DNA of 64,000 nucleotides from Sedimenticola selenatireducens (GCF_007625115.1 NZ_VMNH01000006.1:1-64000); one strand, 5' to 3'; shown: positions 1-9,014, counted from the stretch's first letter. The notes: generated by a model not told the origin, from the sequence alone. A program made the numbers and translations.

Positions 1-128
1 CATTCGCTGGTACAACGAAAAACGGATCAAAATCTCCCTTGGTTATCTCAGTCCCATCGAGTACCGTGAAGGCTTGGGGTTAGTGACGTAAATCTGTCCA
101 AGAAATTAGCCGCATCCCCCCTGGGTCA
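1..128 (+). mobile_element. Right end of an IS3-family insertion sequence
   Basis: The window opens inside the last codons of an IS3-type transposase. About 37 bases after its stop codon the sequence ends in GGGTCA, matching the CA terminus expected of IS3-family right ends, after a run of Cs that would pair with a left terminal repeat starting TGACCC. The left end lies outside the window, so the boundary at 128 is inferred from the terminus and the return to AT-rich sequence just before the CRISPR array. The element is oriented with its transposase reading towards the array. Confidence 0.6.
2..91 (+). CDS. IS3-family transposase, C-terminal fragment (cut by window edge)
   Basis: Only the last 29 codons are visible. 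The peptide begins IRWYNEKRIK and continues with a GYLSPIEYR motif, which is the C-terminal signature of the integrase-core (rve) transposase OrfB of IS3-family elements, where it follows the DDE catalytic domain. The 5' part, including the DDE residues, is left of the window, so I cannot tell whether the element is intact. Its position immediately upstream of the CRISPR array means this insertion sits in or against the array leader. Confidence 0.75.
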   Translation: MRWYNEKRIKISLGYLSPIEYREGLGLVT

Positions 129-158
129 GTTTTAAATGCAAATCAACATTCAAGATTA
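129..158 (+). promoter_or_regulatory. Residual CRISPR leader
   Basis: Thirty AT-rich bases separate the IS end from the first CRISPR repeat. Array polarity (divergent repeat at the far right end, E. coli-like repeat orientation) puts the leader here. It includes AATCAA at 141-146, matching the first half of an IHF consensus, but the second half (TTR four bases later) is not present. Type I-E leaders normally extend 60 bases or more, so most of the leader and its promoter appear to have been displaced by the insertion sequence. This is inference from position only. Confidence 0.4.
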
Positions 159-858
159 GTCTTCCCCACGCCCGTGGGGGTGTTTCCAGAGAAAAGGGGA
201 AAAAAGATGCCTTTGTTAAGTCTTCCCCACGCCCGTGGGGGTGTTTCTAATGAAGCGCGATGATATACACCCAGAGGATAGTCTTCCCCACGCCCGTGGG
301 GGTGTTTCCGCGCCCGTACCAGTGATAGTGCCGGGGATATAGTCTTCCCCACGCCCGTGGGGGTGTTTCCCTTCAGAGACAGGATTATCTGGTGGAGCGC
401 CAGTCTTCCCCACGCCTGTGGGGGTGTTTCCCGAGCGACTGTCTGGGCTGAAGGCTGAGGTGCGTCTTCCCCACGCCCGTGGGGGTGTTTCTGGAGATCC
501 ATTTTTGATAGCTTGCGCCTTCCCGTCTTCCCCACGCCCGTGGGGGGTGTTTCTACCGCCTTTTGTTAAACATGACCATATCTTGTGTCTTCCCCACGCC
601 CGTGGGGGTGTTTCCATGGCGTTTTTAGATTAGCGGCGAGAATAAACGTCTTCCCCACGCCCGTGGGGGTGTTTCCGAGATCCAGAGGGCGAAGCAGTAC
701 ACCAATCAGTCTTCCCCACGCCCGTGGGGGTGTTTCTGGCTCGATAGACAAAGGGCTATGAGAGAGGCGGTCTTCCCCACGCCCGTGGGGGTGTTTCCGC
801 ATCGGGTCGACATCCTGTGAAGCGAAACGCGTCTTCCCCGCACCTGCGGGGATGAACC
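159..858 (+). CRISPR. Type I-E-like CRISPR array, 12 repeats and 11 spacers
   Basis: Repeats begin at 159, 220, 281, 342, 403, 464, 525, 587, 648, 709, 770 and 831. The consensus is 28 nt, GTCTTCCCCACG followed by CCCGTGGGGGTGTTTC, with CCCCAC pairing GTGGGG round a GCCC loop; base 29 is always C or T. Every spacer is 33 nt (29+32 if base 29 is counted as repeat), giving the 61-nt period of type I-E systems. Repeat 5 has C to T in the loop region, repeat 7 carries one extra G (525-553), and the last repeat (831-858) differs at eight positions and looks like a canonical I-E repeat ending GGGGATGAACC. Repeat orientation and the divergent end indicate transcription left to right. No cas gene is in the window. 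Spacer targets cannot be determined by eye. Confidence 0.97.
831..858 (+). repeat. Divergent terminal CRISPR repeat of a second I-E consensus
   Basis: The leader-distal repeat reads GTCTTCCCCGCACC then TGCGGGGATGAACC. Compared with the array consensus it changes eight of 28 bases, including both partners of one stem pair (A10-T17 becomes G10-C17), so the CCCCGC/GCGGGG six-base-pair stem is intact. The 3' handle changes from GTGTTTC to ATGAACC, which is the usual handle of classical type I-E arrays. It may be an ancestral repeat of a different allele rather than a decayed copy. Confidence 0.85.
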
Positions 859-1033
859 TAAGCAAGGTATCGAGGGCATTTATTGATGAAAATGTGCTTA
901 TTGTATTCAAGGGCCCTCACTCCCAACAGCCTGGGCGGGCGGGTCATTGGTACTATTGTGGGGCTGTCACAGTGCCTTGACCGAATCTAAACTTTAGCTG
1001 ATTACAGATATTGCAGGCAAGATGGCCAGCTAC

Positions 1034-1165
1034 TTAACTTAATAGGTAGTAGATGAACTTAACACTCGCTATGAACATGAGTGTGATGACCAAGCCCCAG
1101 GCGAGTGGATGCATGGTGAGCAGGGTAGGGAATGAAGCAAAAAGCAGAAGATTGGTTTTATTCAT
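1034..1165 (-). CDS. Possible 43-residue membrane protein
   Basis: A short reading frame on the minus strand encodes 43 residues, beginning MNKTNLLLFA and ending KFIYYLLS. It is strongly hydrophobic: residues about 21-42 (LAWGLVITLMF onwards) form one good transmembrane helix, with a weaker hydrophobic stretch at residues 6-17. There is no convincing Shine-Dalgarno sequence before the ATG. It lies alone between the CRISPR array and the ppsA terminator. The composition is unlike random reading-frame noise and resembles small single-helix inner-membrane proteins, but I do not recognise a family and the call rests on hydrophobicity alone. Confidence 0.4.
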   Translation of the reverse strand: MNKTNLLLFASFPTLLTMHPLAWGLVITLMFIASVKFIYYLLS

Positions 1166-1229
1166 GACATGATTGTAGTTGATGGTCTGTATTGAATCGA
1201 TGTTCAGATCACCGTTGTTGTTTTAAAGT

Positions 1230-1268
1230 AAAAAAACCGGACGATGGTGGTCGTCCGGTTTTTTTTTG
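1230..1268 (-). terminator. Rho-independent terminator of ppsA
   Basis: A perfect 9-bp stem (ACCGGACGA pairing TCGTCCGGT, loop TGGTGG) is flanked by A-runs on the left and T-runs on the right, so it can stop transcription from either side. It stands 22-60 bases past the ppsA stop codon on the minus strand. Confidence 0.9.
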
Positions 1269-1289
1269 TTTGCCTCAATTCTAATCTGT

Positions 1290-3653
1290 TTAGTCGGCTT
1301 TCTGACCCGCCATGAAGAGCCAGGTATCAATTACCGTGTCGGGATTCAGCGAGACACTGCTGATACCCTGCTCGAGCAGCCACTTGGCCAGATCAGGATG
1401 ATCGGAAGGGCCCTGGCCACAGATGCCAACGTACTTGCCTTTGGCGCGACAGGTGGAGATGGCCATGCTCAGCATTTTCATCACAGCTGGATCCCGCTCA
1501 TCAAAGCTGTGGGCAATGAGGCTGGAGTCGCGATCCAGACCGAGTGTCAGCTGGGTCATGTCATTGGAGCCGATGGAGAATCCGTCAAAATATTCGAGGA
1601 ACTCTTCTGCCAGTACAGCATTGGAGGGGAGTTCGCACATCATGATCAGGCGCAGGCCGTTTTCACCGCGTTTCAGTCCATTGGCTTCCAGTGCTTCAAC
1701 GACGCCCCGTGCTTCGTCCAGTGTGCGCACGAAGGGGATCATGATCTCGACATTGGTGAACCCCATCTCTTCACGCACATACTTCAGCGCTTTGCACTCC
1801 ATCTCCCAACAAGGGGCGAAGCTTTTTGATATGTATCGAGCGGCACCGCGGAAGCCGATCATCGGATTCTCTTCTTCTGGCTCATAGCGGGTGCCACCGA
1901 TCAGGTTGGCGTATTCATTGGACTTGAAGTCAGACATGCGCACAATGACCGGACCTGGGAAGGCTGCAGCCAGGGTCGATACGCCCTCAACAATCTTACT
2001 GATATAGAAATCCGTTGGGCTCTTGTAGGCAGCAATATAGGGTTCAATCTCCGCTTTAAGCTCCAGTGGCAGGTTGTCATATTCCAGCAGCGCCTGGGGA
2101 TGAATCCCAATCATATTGTTGATCACAAACTCAAGGCGGGCGAGACCGATTCCGGCGTTAGGAATGCCGGCAAAGTCAAAGGCACGGTCCGGGTTGCCCA
2201 CGTTCATCATGATCTTGGTGGGGATCTCTGGCATCGCATCCAGTTCGATGGTTTTATACTCGAAGTCGAGCTTTCCATCGTAGATGAAGCCGGTATCGCC
2301 TTCTGCACAAGAGACGGTAACCTCTTGGCCATCTTTGATATGTTGCGTGGCATCGTTACAACCCACCACGGCCGGTACGCCCAGTTCACGGGCAATGATG
2401 GCGGCATGACAGGTGCGTCCACCGCGATTGGTGACAATGGCTGCCGCCCGTTTCATGATCGGTTCCCAGTCCGGATCGGTCATGTCGGTGACCAGTACGT
2501 CACCGGGTTGTACCTTGTCCATGTCGTCCAGACTCATGATGACTTTGGCTGTTCCGGCGCCAATGCGTGAACCAATGGATCGACCCTCGGTTAGAATGGG
2601 ACCCTTGGTCTTCAGTTCATAGCGTTCCATAACATTGCCGGTGCGGCTTTGAACGGTCTCTGGCCGCGCCTGAACAATATAGATACGTCCATCCAGGCCG
2701 TCACGGGCCCACTCGATATCCATGGGGCGCTGATAGTGCTTCTCAATGGTCACCGCCTGACGAGCCAACTCTTCCGCCTCGGCATCGGTAATGGAGAATA
2801 GGTGGCGCTGGTCTTCATCCACATCGATGATCTTAACCGGGCTCTCGCCCCCTGGGTTATAGACCATCTTGATTGCTTTGCCGCCAACATTTCGACGAAT
2901 AACGGCAGGGCGGCCTGCTTCCAGGGTGGGTTTGTGGACATAAAATTCATCGGGGTTAACGGCGCCCTGAACGACCATTTCACCCAGGCCGTAGCTGGAT
3001 GTGATGAATACAGCATCACGGAAGCCGGATTCGGTATCCAGTGTGAACATCACGCCAGAGGCGCCAATGTCAGAACGGATCATTTTTTGAATGCCGGCGG
3101 AGAGCGCAACGAGCGAATGCTCAAAGCCCTGGTGTTCGCGATAGGCAATGGCCCGATCGTTGAACAGCGATGCAAACACCTCATGGATCTGGCGCTTGAT
3201 GTTATCCAGTCCTGAAACATTGAGGAAGGTTTCCTGTTGTCCTGCAAAGGAGGCGTCCGGCAGATCTTCAGCAGTTGCAGAGGAGCGTACCGCCCAGGTC
3301 ACCTCTTCGCCATACTCTTTGATCAGTGCTGTATAGGCTTCATCTATGGCTTCGTTCAGTGCGGGCTGGAAGGGTGTTTCCATGATCCAACTGCGAATTT
3401 TTGCACCGGTCTCAGCGAGAGCCTTGACGTCGTCCACATCAAGGCTGGCCAGCGCGGTATTGATCCGATCGGCTAGGCCATCGGTAGCGAGGTACTCACG
3501 ATAGGCATAGGCGGTTGTGGCAAAACCACCCGGTACCTGTACACCCAAATTGGACAGGTTTTGGATCATCTCGCCCAGGGAGGCATTTTTTCCGCCGACA
3601 TGCTCGACGTCACCCATCCCCAGTTCACTCAGCCATTGGACATAGTTGTTCAT
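1290..3653 (-). CDS. ppsA: Phosphoenolpyruvate synthase
   Basis: Converts pyruvate, ATP and water to PEP, AMP and phosphate in the cytoplasm, feeding gluconeogenesis. The 787-residue product has the full three-part layout: N-terminal ATP-grasp-like pyruvate/PEP dikinase domain (about 1-340, starting with [11 protein letters not shown]), the swivelling phosphohistidine domain with GGRTCHAA, His416 being the phosphorylated residue, and the C-terminal PEP-binding barrel with [13 protein letters not shown] and the catalytic Cys745 in [11 protein letters not shown]. Length agrees with E. coli PpsA (792). An in-frame ATG exists 12 codons upstream, but the start at 3653 is preceded by GAGGAAG at good spacing and matches the family N-terminus. 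It is 36 bases downstream of the membrane-anchored gene 3690-4289 and probably cotranscribed. No ppsR regulator is adjacent. In an autotroph it links carbon-fixation products to sugar synthesis. Confidence 0.96.
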   Translation of the reverse strand: MNNYVQWLSELGMGDVEHVGGKNASLGEMIQNLSNLGVQVPGGFATTAYAYREYLATDGLADRINTALASLDVDDVKALAETGAKIRSWIMETPFQPALNEAIDEAYTALIKEYGEEVTWAVRSSATAEDLPDASFAGQQETFLNVSGLDNIKRQIHEVFASLFNDRAIAYREHQGFEHSLVALSAGIQKMIRSDIGASGVMFTLDTESGFRDAVFITSSYGLGEMVVQGAVNPDEFYVHKPTLEAGRPAVIRRNVGGKAIKMVYNPGGESPVKIIDVDEDQRHLFSITDAEAEELARQAVTIEKHYQRPMDIEWARDGLDGRIYIVQARPETVQSRTGNVMERYELKTKGPILTEGRSIGSRIGAGTAKVIMSLDDMDKVQPGDVLVTDMTDPDWEPIMKRAAAIVTNRGGRTCHAAIIARELGVPAVVGCNDATQHIKDGQEVTVSCAEGDTGFIYDGKLDFEYKTIELDAMPEIPTKIMMNVGNPDRAFDFAGIPNAGIGLARLEFVINNMIGIHPQALLEYDNLPLELKAEIEPYIAAYKSPTDFYISKIVEGVSTLAAAFPGPVIVRMSDFKSNEYANLIGGTRYEPEEENPMIGFRGAARYISKSFAPCWEMECKALKYVREEMGFTNVEIMIPFVRTLDEARGVVEALEANGLKRGENGLRLIMMCELPSNAVLAEEFLEYFDGFSIGSNDMTQLTLGLDRDSSLIAHSFDERDPAVMKMLSMAISTCRAKGKYVGICGQGPSDHPDLAKWLLEQGISSVSLNPDTVIDTWLFMAGQKAD

Positions 3654-3689
3654 GATCTTCCTCGGTATATTGCTGCAAACATAATTCAT

Positions 3690-4289
3690 TTAAAACGTCG
3701 ATGTGCGAACGCTGATATCCTTGACCCAAACGAGTTCGCAGGCACCATTGCCACTGTCTTCCCGTGTCAGTGAGCTGACCCAGTGCCAACCATCTTTGGC
3801 ATCGGCGCGCACCAGGTAACCCTCCAGTTCCACGATGTCTCCCTCGCGCAAGCGTTTGAGCTTTTGCTTGATGCGCGAGTCAGCCGGAACCATGTGCATG
3901 TTGGCCGAATGACGGGTAATTTCTTGCACTGGCAACGGCGGCGTCCTGTAAGACCAATGATAGAAACGGCCACTTTGACTGATGGAGAGCTCAGAGAGCA
4001 CGCTACTGTCAGACATGGGCCCCCAGCCCAGCGCCAGATCAATGGGTGAGAGATCGGCCTCTCTGCCTAAACTGTAGCGTTCAGTGCCCAATATTCGGGC
4101 CTCCAAATTGAACTCAGCCAGTGGTGTTAACCGATAGCCATTGTGATCAAAAGGAGGGGCATTAGCTAAATTATTTTGACTTGGGATGGTCTCTACAAGT
4201 ACCCCCGGAGCATGATCAATAGAGCGAGCCGTGTACGACACATAGGCGCCATATGCAATGATGGCGACGAAGATCAGGCGCTTGAGCAT
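3690..4289 (-). CDS. Membrane-anchored protein of unknown function, upstream of ppsA
   Basis: A 199-residue protein with one N-terminal hydrophobic helix (residues 4-17, LIFVAIIAYGAYV) that probably leaves the rest outside the cytoplasm. The body contains motifs such as FNLEARILGTERYS, DLALGWGPMSD and ISQSGRFYHW, the last about two thirds of the way along, ending with a part (GDIVELEGYLVRAD) that resembles a small beta-barrel. The pattern looks like a conserved family known only as hypothetical; I cannot assign a function. It is the first gene of a likely two-gene unit with ppsA (36-base gap, no terminator between). Start chosen at 4289; the ribosome site (GGAA) is weak. Confidence 0.8.
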   Translation of the reverse strand: MLKRLIFVAIIAYGAYVSYTARSIDHAPGVLVETIPSQNNLANAPPFDHNGYRLTPLAEFNLEARILGTERYSLGREADLSPIDLALGWGPMSDSSVLSELSISQSGRFYHWSYRTPPLPVQEITRHSANMHMVPADSRIKQKLKRLREGDIVELEGYLVRADAKDGWHWVSSLTREDSGNGACELVWVKDISVRTSTF

Positions 4290-4678
4290 GGCGTTCCGGA
4301 TCGGGCTGATATTTTGGGTTCAGTACCGTGCTTTAGTAAATTGGTGCCGTGCGTGGACTTTTGGGCGAATTCAAGAACTCTCCTGTATGCCACGCGACTT
4401 GCTTCAGGTGGGGCTGAAGTGTACGGATTTTGGCATGTTTTGCAAACAAAAAGGGCCTATGTGGTGAGGGTTGGCACTGAATGGTTGCTCATATTTTCTT
4501 TATATATGTATAAATATGTTTAATTTAAAGTGAATATTGATACTAAATTTCGCCAGATCTTGAAATTGGCCCGTTAACCCTCAATATCAGCCAATGGCCG
4601 ATTACCCCAGATTTCATTAGGTATTTTGGCGACAGGTTTTTGATCGTATTCGTTCAGTTATATGGAGGCAGCTACACC
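4290..4678. other. Divergent intergenic region between the ppsA unit and htpG
   Basis: About 390 bases without a gene. It holds the htpG heat-shock-type promoter (4559-4585), an AT-rich block (4495-4535) and a small hairpin near 4402-4420 (CTTCAG, loop GTGGGG, CTGAAG). No promoter for the leftward unit is clear to me. The short rightward frames here have no ribosome site and end in low-complexity sequence, so I do not call a gene. Confidence 0.6.
4559..4585 (+). promoter_or_regulatory. Sigma32-type heat-shock promoter of htpG
   Basis: CTTGAAA at 4559-4565 is identical to the sigma32 -35 consensus and is followed after 12 bases by CCCTCAAT (4578-4585), close to the -10 consensus CCCCATNT. htpG is a classical sigma32 regulon member, so the site fits the gene. 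The predicted transcript would have a leader of about 85 bases. Confidence 0.65.
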
Positions 4679-6595
4679 ATGACAGTCGATGGGCATAAAG
4701 AGACATTGGAATTTCAGGCAGAGGTGAGCCAGGTACTCAATCTGGTTATTCGTTCTCTGTACAGTAATAAGGAGATCTTTTTACGTGAGTTGATTTCCAA
4801 TGCATCGGATGCAGCCGAAAAGCTTCGCTTTGAGGCACTGACTGATGATGCACTGTACGAAGAAGACCCCAGTCTTAATATCAGGGTCTCTTTTGATAAG
4901 GAAAAGAAAACAGTCACCATTGAAGATAATGGTATTGGTATGAGTCGTCAGGAGGTAACTGAGACCATTGGTACCATTGCCAGCTCAGGGACGAAAAAAT
5001 TCCTCGAAGCACTGGGCAACAAAGGTGATGATTCCGCAGCCAGTCAGAGTCAGTTGATTGGTCAGTTTGGAGTCGGCTTCTATTCCGCCTTTATTGTGGC
5101 TGACAAGGTGACCCTGCAAACCCGCAGGGCCGGTCTTGGCAAAGAGCATGGTGTTCGCTGGGAGTCCACAGGGGAGGGTGCCTATACCATTGAAACGACG
5201 GAAAAAGCCGGGCGAGGGACTTCAATAACCCTGCACCTGCGTGAGGATGAGGGTGAGTTTCTTGAAGGATATCGACTGCGCAGTATCATCAGCAAGTTTT
5301 CCGATCATATCTCCATCCCTATCGAGATGCTGAAGGAGCACTACGCTACTGAAGAGGATGACAAGGAAGAGGAGAAAGCACCTGAGTGGGAACAGGTGAA
5401 TAAAGGGACTGCACTCTGGATGCGGAATAAATCAGATATCACCGACGAAGAGTACAACGAATTTTACAAACATATTGCCCATGACTTCGAAGACCCGCTG
5501 GATCAGGTGCATAACCGGGTTGAGGGTACCAATGAATATACCGCATTGATGTATATCCCCAGTCGCGCCCCCTTTGATCTCTGGGAACGTGATCAGAAAC
5601 ATGGTGTAAAACTCTATGTGCGGCGTGTGTTTATCATGGATGAGGCCGAGAAGCTGATGCCTCACTACCTGCGCTTCGTGAAAGGTGTGGTTGATTCAGA
5701 TGCGCTGCCCCTTAACGTCTCCCGTGAGATCCTGCAGCACGACAAGAAGATTGACAGCATTCGCACGGCCAGTACCAAACGTATACTCGGTCTGTTGGAG
5801 AAGATCGCCAAGAATGATGGTGAGAAGTACCAGAAATTCTGGAAAGAGTTCGGTCGGGTAATGAAAGAGGGACCCGCAGAGGACTACGCCAACAAGGAGA
5901 AGATCGCTGGGCTGCTGCGTTTTGCCACGACCAAGTCCGAAGGCAAAGAGGAGACGGTATCACTGGATCAATATATTGAGCGGATGCAGGAGAAGCAGGA
6001 TAAGATTTATTACATTACGGCTGACAGCTATGCCGCCGCCCGTCATAGTCCGCACCTGGAGGTATTCAACACCAAGGATGTTGAGGTGTTGTTATTAACC
6101 GATCGCGTGGATGAGTGGCTGGTTTCCCATCTGCATGAATACAAGGGTAAGTCACTGCAATCCGTTGCCAAGGGTCAGCTTGACCTGGGTGATATCGAGG
6201 ATAAAGAGGCGCTGGAGAAAGTCGCTGAGGAGCACAAGGGATTGCTTGATCGGGTCAAGGCCGTCCTGGGCGATGATGTTAAAGAGGTTCGGGTCAGTAG
6301 TCGTCTTACCGAGTCGCCGGCTTGCCTGGTTGCAGACGAGCATGATATGGGCGCGAATCTTCAACGCATGTTGAAGCAGTTAGGACAGGAAGCGCCTACT
6401 ACTAAGCCAATTTTCGAGCTGAACTTGAAACACCCACTGGTTGAGAAAATGGATCAGGAGCCAGATGAGGATCGTTTTGCCGATCTCTCTCGTGTGCTGC
6501 TGGATCAAGCCACGCTTGCAGAGGGCGGACAACTGGAAGATCCAGCTGCCTTTGTTCATCGTCTTAATAAACTGATGCTGAGTCTCTCTGCCTGA
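4679..6595 (+). CDS. htpG: Chaperone HtpG (bacterial Hsp90)
   Basis: Cytoplasmic ATP-dependent dimeric chaperone. The 638-residue product shows the GHKL ATPase domain with its N box ([15 protein letters not shown]), DNGIGMS and [11 protein letters not shown] motifs in the first 150 residues, then the middle client-binding domain and C-terminal dimerisation domain ending KLMLSLSA. Bacterial HtpG proteins are usually 620-640 residues. A frame extends 13 codons upstream to 4640, but the ATG at 4679 gives the family N-terminus ([14 protein letters not shown]) and follows a GGAGG ten bases earlier. It stands alone, with a sigma32-like promoter upstream and a strong terminator downstream, as expected for a single heat-shock gene. 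Confidence 0.97.
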   Translation: MTVDGHKETLEFQAEVSQVLNLVIRSLYSNKEIFLRELISNASDAAEKLRFEALTDDALYEEDPSLNIRVSFDKEKKTVTIEDNGIGMSRQEVTETIGTIASSGTKKFLEALGNKGDDSAASQSQLIGQFGVGFYSAFIVADKVTLQTRRAGLGKEHGVRWESTGEGAYTIETTEKAGRGTSITLHLREDEGEFLEGYRLRSIISKFSDHISIPIEMLKEHYATEEDDKEEEKAPEWEQVNKGTALWMRNKSDITDEEYNEFYKHIAHDFEDPLDQVHNRVEGTNEYTALMYIPSRAPFDLWERDQKHGVKLYVRRVFIMDEAEKLMPHYLRFVKGVVDSDALPLNVSREILQHDKKIDSIRTASTKRILGLLEKIAKNDGEKYQKFWKEFGRVMKEGPAEDYANKEKIAGLLRFATTKSEGKEETVSLDQYIERMQEKQDKIYYITADSYAAARHSPHLEVFNTKDVEVLLLTDRVDEWLVSHLHEYKGKSLQSVAKGQLDLGDIEDKEALEKVAEEHKGLLDRVKAVLGDDVKEVRVSSRLTESPACLVADEHDMGANLQRMLKQLGQEAPTTKPIFELNLKHPLVEKMDQEPDEDRFADLSRVLLDQATLAEGGQLEDPAAFVHRLNKLMLSLSA

Positions 6596-6629
6596 ACTCT
6601 GAAAAATAGCGGCAAAGGACAAAGAATAA

Positions 6630-6660
6630 CCCGTAGTGGCTTGGCCACTGCGGGTTTTTT
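6630..6660 (+). terminator. Rho-independent terminator after htpG
   Basis: CCCGTAGTGG (6630-6639) pairs with CCACTGCGGG (6645-6654), with one G-T wobble, followed by six Ts. It lies 35 bases past the htpG stop. Confidence 0.9.
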
Positions 6661-6830
6661 AATGAGCTGGAATTGCTTTTGTAGCAAAGGTTTATGCAAT
6701 CTATGTGCAACTGCAACATAAGTCATTTATATTCCTATATTGACATACTCGAGTGGTGATTAGTGCTGCCCTGTGGCAGACTTCGGGCCAATGAAAAATG
6801 TTAATATCATCTGACTGAAGGAGTATTTGA

Positions 6831-7484
<654 letters not shown>

Positions 7485-7501
7485 TTTTCAAATCTGCCGA
7501 T

Positions 7502-7531
7502 AAAAAAGCCGGGGATTCCCTGGCTTTTTTT
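7502..7531 (+). terminator. Rho-independent terminator after adk
   Basis: AAAAAAGCCGGGG (7502-7514) pairs with CCCTGGCTTTTTTT beyond an ATT loop, with one G-T wobble; it stands about 18 bases past the adk stop and may work in both directions. Confidence 0.88.
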
Positions 7532-7610
7532 ATGCAAGGACAAAAATAGTATACATTAGAAATTAATGATATTATGCATAGATGATGAATTTGGTTGAGA
7601 GGATCTGCCT

Positions 7611-7976
7611 GTGGCTGTTATAGAACTGACGAAAGACAATTTTGAAGAGACCGTGACCGGTAACGACTTTGTTGTTGTTGATTTTTGGGCGCCCTGGTGT
7701 GGTCCTTGCCGCTCATTTGCACCAACCTATGAGAAAGTTTCAGAAGATCATCCGAATGTGGTGTTTGCCAAGGTCAACACCGAGGAAGAGCAGGAGATTG
7801 CCGGTCATTTTCAGATCCGGTCCATTCCTACCCTAATGATTTTCCGTGAGAAGGTGATCATCTTCAGTCAGGCGGGTGCGTTGCCTGAGAGTGGTTTCCG
7901 CGATTTGATCCAGAAAGCTTCTGAACTGGATATGGTTGAAGTGCATCAACAGATGGAGCAGGAGAAGGCGGGATAG
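7611..7976 (+). CDS. Thioredoxin-family protein
   Basis: A 121-residue single-domain thioredoxin with no signal peptide, hence cytoplasmic. The active site is WCGPC (residues 30-34) inside the standard VVDFWAPWCGPC strand-helix, and the cis-proline loop reads IRSIPTLMIF. The C-terminus is about 12 residues longer than E. coli TrxA and is charged (HQQMEQEKAG). It begins with GTG at 7611, after GAGAGGA eight bases upstream. Disulfide reductase activity towards cytosolic proteins is expected from the CGPC motif; its specific partner is not shown. It is a single gene followed at once by a strong terminator. Confidence 0.93.
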   Translation: MAVIELTKDNFEETVTGNDFVVVDFWAPWCGPCRSFAPTYEKVSEDHPNVVFAKVNTEEEQEIAGHFQIRSIPTLMIFREKVIIFSQAGALPESGFRDLIQKASELDMVEVHQQMEQEKAG

Positions 7977-7998
7977 GTTAATTATCCATGATCTCTCC

Positions 7999-8025
7999 AA
8001 AGGCCGGCAATTTGCCGGCCTTTTT
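7999..8025 (+). terminator. Rho-independent terminator after the thioredoxin gene
   Basis: AAAGGCCGGCA pairs with TGCCGGCCTTT round a three-base loop, followed by Ts; a perfect 11-bp stem about 22 bases past the stop codon. Confidence 0.92.
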
Positions 8026-8248
8026 CGTGCAAAAGAAAAAGCGATGCAGACCTGTTTGCTATAGTGTCAGAGAGGGCTGTGATTCAATCGAGCATGAAAA
8101 ATCACGCATACAAGCACGTTTTTTAATTGCCCCAGAGGGTGCTATATGGTGTGACGGTATCGAACGAGGTTGGGACATTGGGTTAGTAAAAAAGTAAAAG
8201 ATTATTTAAAACCTCTGTTTCAATACCTATTCGATTCGATAGTAGCCG

Positions 8249-8282
8249 AGCATACCGACTAAAAAGTCGTCTTCAGTATGCT
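8249..8282 (+). other. Nested hairpin in gene-poor region
   Basis: AGCATAC (8249-8255) pairs with GTATGCT (8276-8282). Inside it CGACT (8256-8260) pairs with AGTCG (8265-8269) round AAAA, leaving a six-base bulge TCTTCA on the 3' side. There is no T-run, so it is not an ordinary terminator. It could be part of a non-coding RNA or protein-binding structure; function unknown. Confidence 0.45.
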
Positions 8283-8504
8283 GTGATCAAGTCGATACAG
8301 GTAATAGGGCCAAGAGGCGTGAGCTATAACGGATCAAAACAAGACTTCAACAGGTGCGGCCGACCAGAGCGGGAAGGGGGGCCATCGAGTTGTCGTATTG
8401 GCGAGACTAGCAATCCAGCCAACTCGTTTTCTGGAGAAGTAGGATCAACAGCTTCAGGCGGGTTTGGTAAAGTCTGATTTGATTCATTGAATGTGGTTGT
8501 TTAA

Positions 8505-9014
8505 ATGCAGATAAATGATTATTTTTTACGATCTTGTTACCCCTGGAGCTTAAGGGCACTGATTTCAGGTAAACCGACAGTCGGGTGGGTAATGGATCTC
8601 TCCGAACAAAACTACCGCCATCTTATGCGCTTAGCCCCTGATATGCGGAAATTGCAGGGTACCTATCTGTCACGCTTGGACGGCACCATGGATCTTTATT
8701 TAGAGGTGCTGGAGCAGACTCCTTACACAAGCCTATTACATTTGACCTATTATTTTGCGCATGAAACCGGTCAACTTCCGGACCCGGACGCGACAATTCG
8801 GATCTATCACGATTCTCAACAGGCTGAAGTGCTCACTCTTAAGCAGAGTAGTCTGCCTCTGAATCGTGGTTTTATAAGACCGGCTCTGGTTCAGAAGTGG
8901 AAAGTGGGGTTGTTTCTCTCCAAGTGGCTCTCATACTGTGTCCACCAGGGGCACTGTTTTAGACCTGAGCACACGCACGTTTCCTCCAATAAAGAACCCT
9001 TGACCCCTGCCTGA
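8505..9014 (+). CDS. DUF1249 (YqiB-like) protein
   Basis: A 169-residue cytoplasmic protein. The segment DLSEQNYRHLMRLAPD followed by a small beta-rich domain (TYLSRLDGTMDLYLEVLE, YTSLLHLTYYF) and a DATIRIYHDSQQAEV stretch matches the DUF1249 family (E. coli YqiB), whose biochemical function is not known. E. coli YqiB has about ten residues before the conserved start, so translation may begin anywhere from 8505 to just before the ATG at 8592; the latter has a better ribosome site (GGTGGG). In E. coli yqiB follows the ADP-ribose pyrophosphatase gene nudF; here no nudF is adjacent. Confidence 0.8.
   Translation: MQINDYFLRSCYPWSLRALISGKPTVGWVMDLSEQNYRHLMRLAPDMRKLQGTYLSRLDGTMDLYLEVLEQTPYTSLLHLTYYFAHETGQLPDPDATIRIYHDSQQAEVLTLKQSSLPLNRGFIRPALVQKWKVGLFLSKWLSYCVHQGHCFRPEHTHVSSNKEPLTPA

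Larger units (their letters stand above)
7977..8504. other. 528-base gene-poor region
   Basis: After the thioredoxin terminator there are about 480 bases without a convincing gene. Two short rightward frames (7988-8197 and 8283-8477) lack ribosome sites and have unnatural composition, and the first runs through the terminator. The one structured element I see is the nested hairpin at 8249-8282. This could be a decayed gene or contain a small RNA. Confidence 0.5.

Noticed and set aside
143-910. Open reading frames of 71-133 codons across the CRISPR array on both strands
   Set aside because: The 61-nt period turns the frame at each repeat (61 is 1 mod 3) and the peptides consist only of repeat translations such as TPPRAWGR or TPTGVGKT. 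They are repeat artefacts.
1266-1829. 187-codon plus-strand frame antisense to ppsA
   Set aside because: It lies wholly within the well-supported ppsA gene, partly in the terminator, and has no family-like features or ribosome site.
8283-8477. 64-codon frame in the gene-poor stretch after the thioredoxin gene
   Set aside because: Gly, Ser and Arg composition with no ribosome site and no domain; most likely noise, as is the frame 7988-8197 that passes through a terminator.
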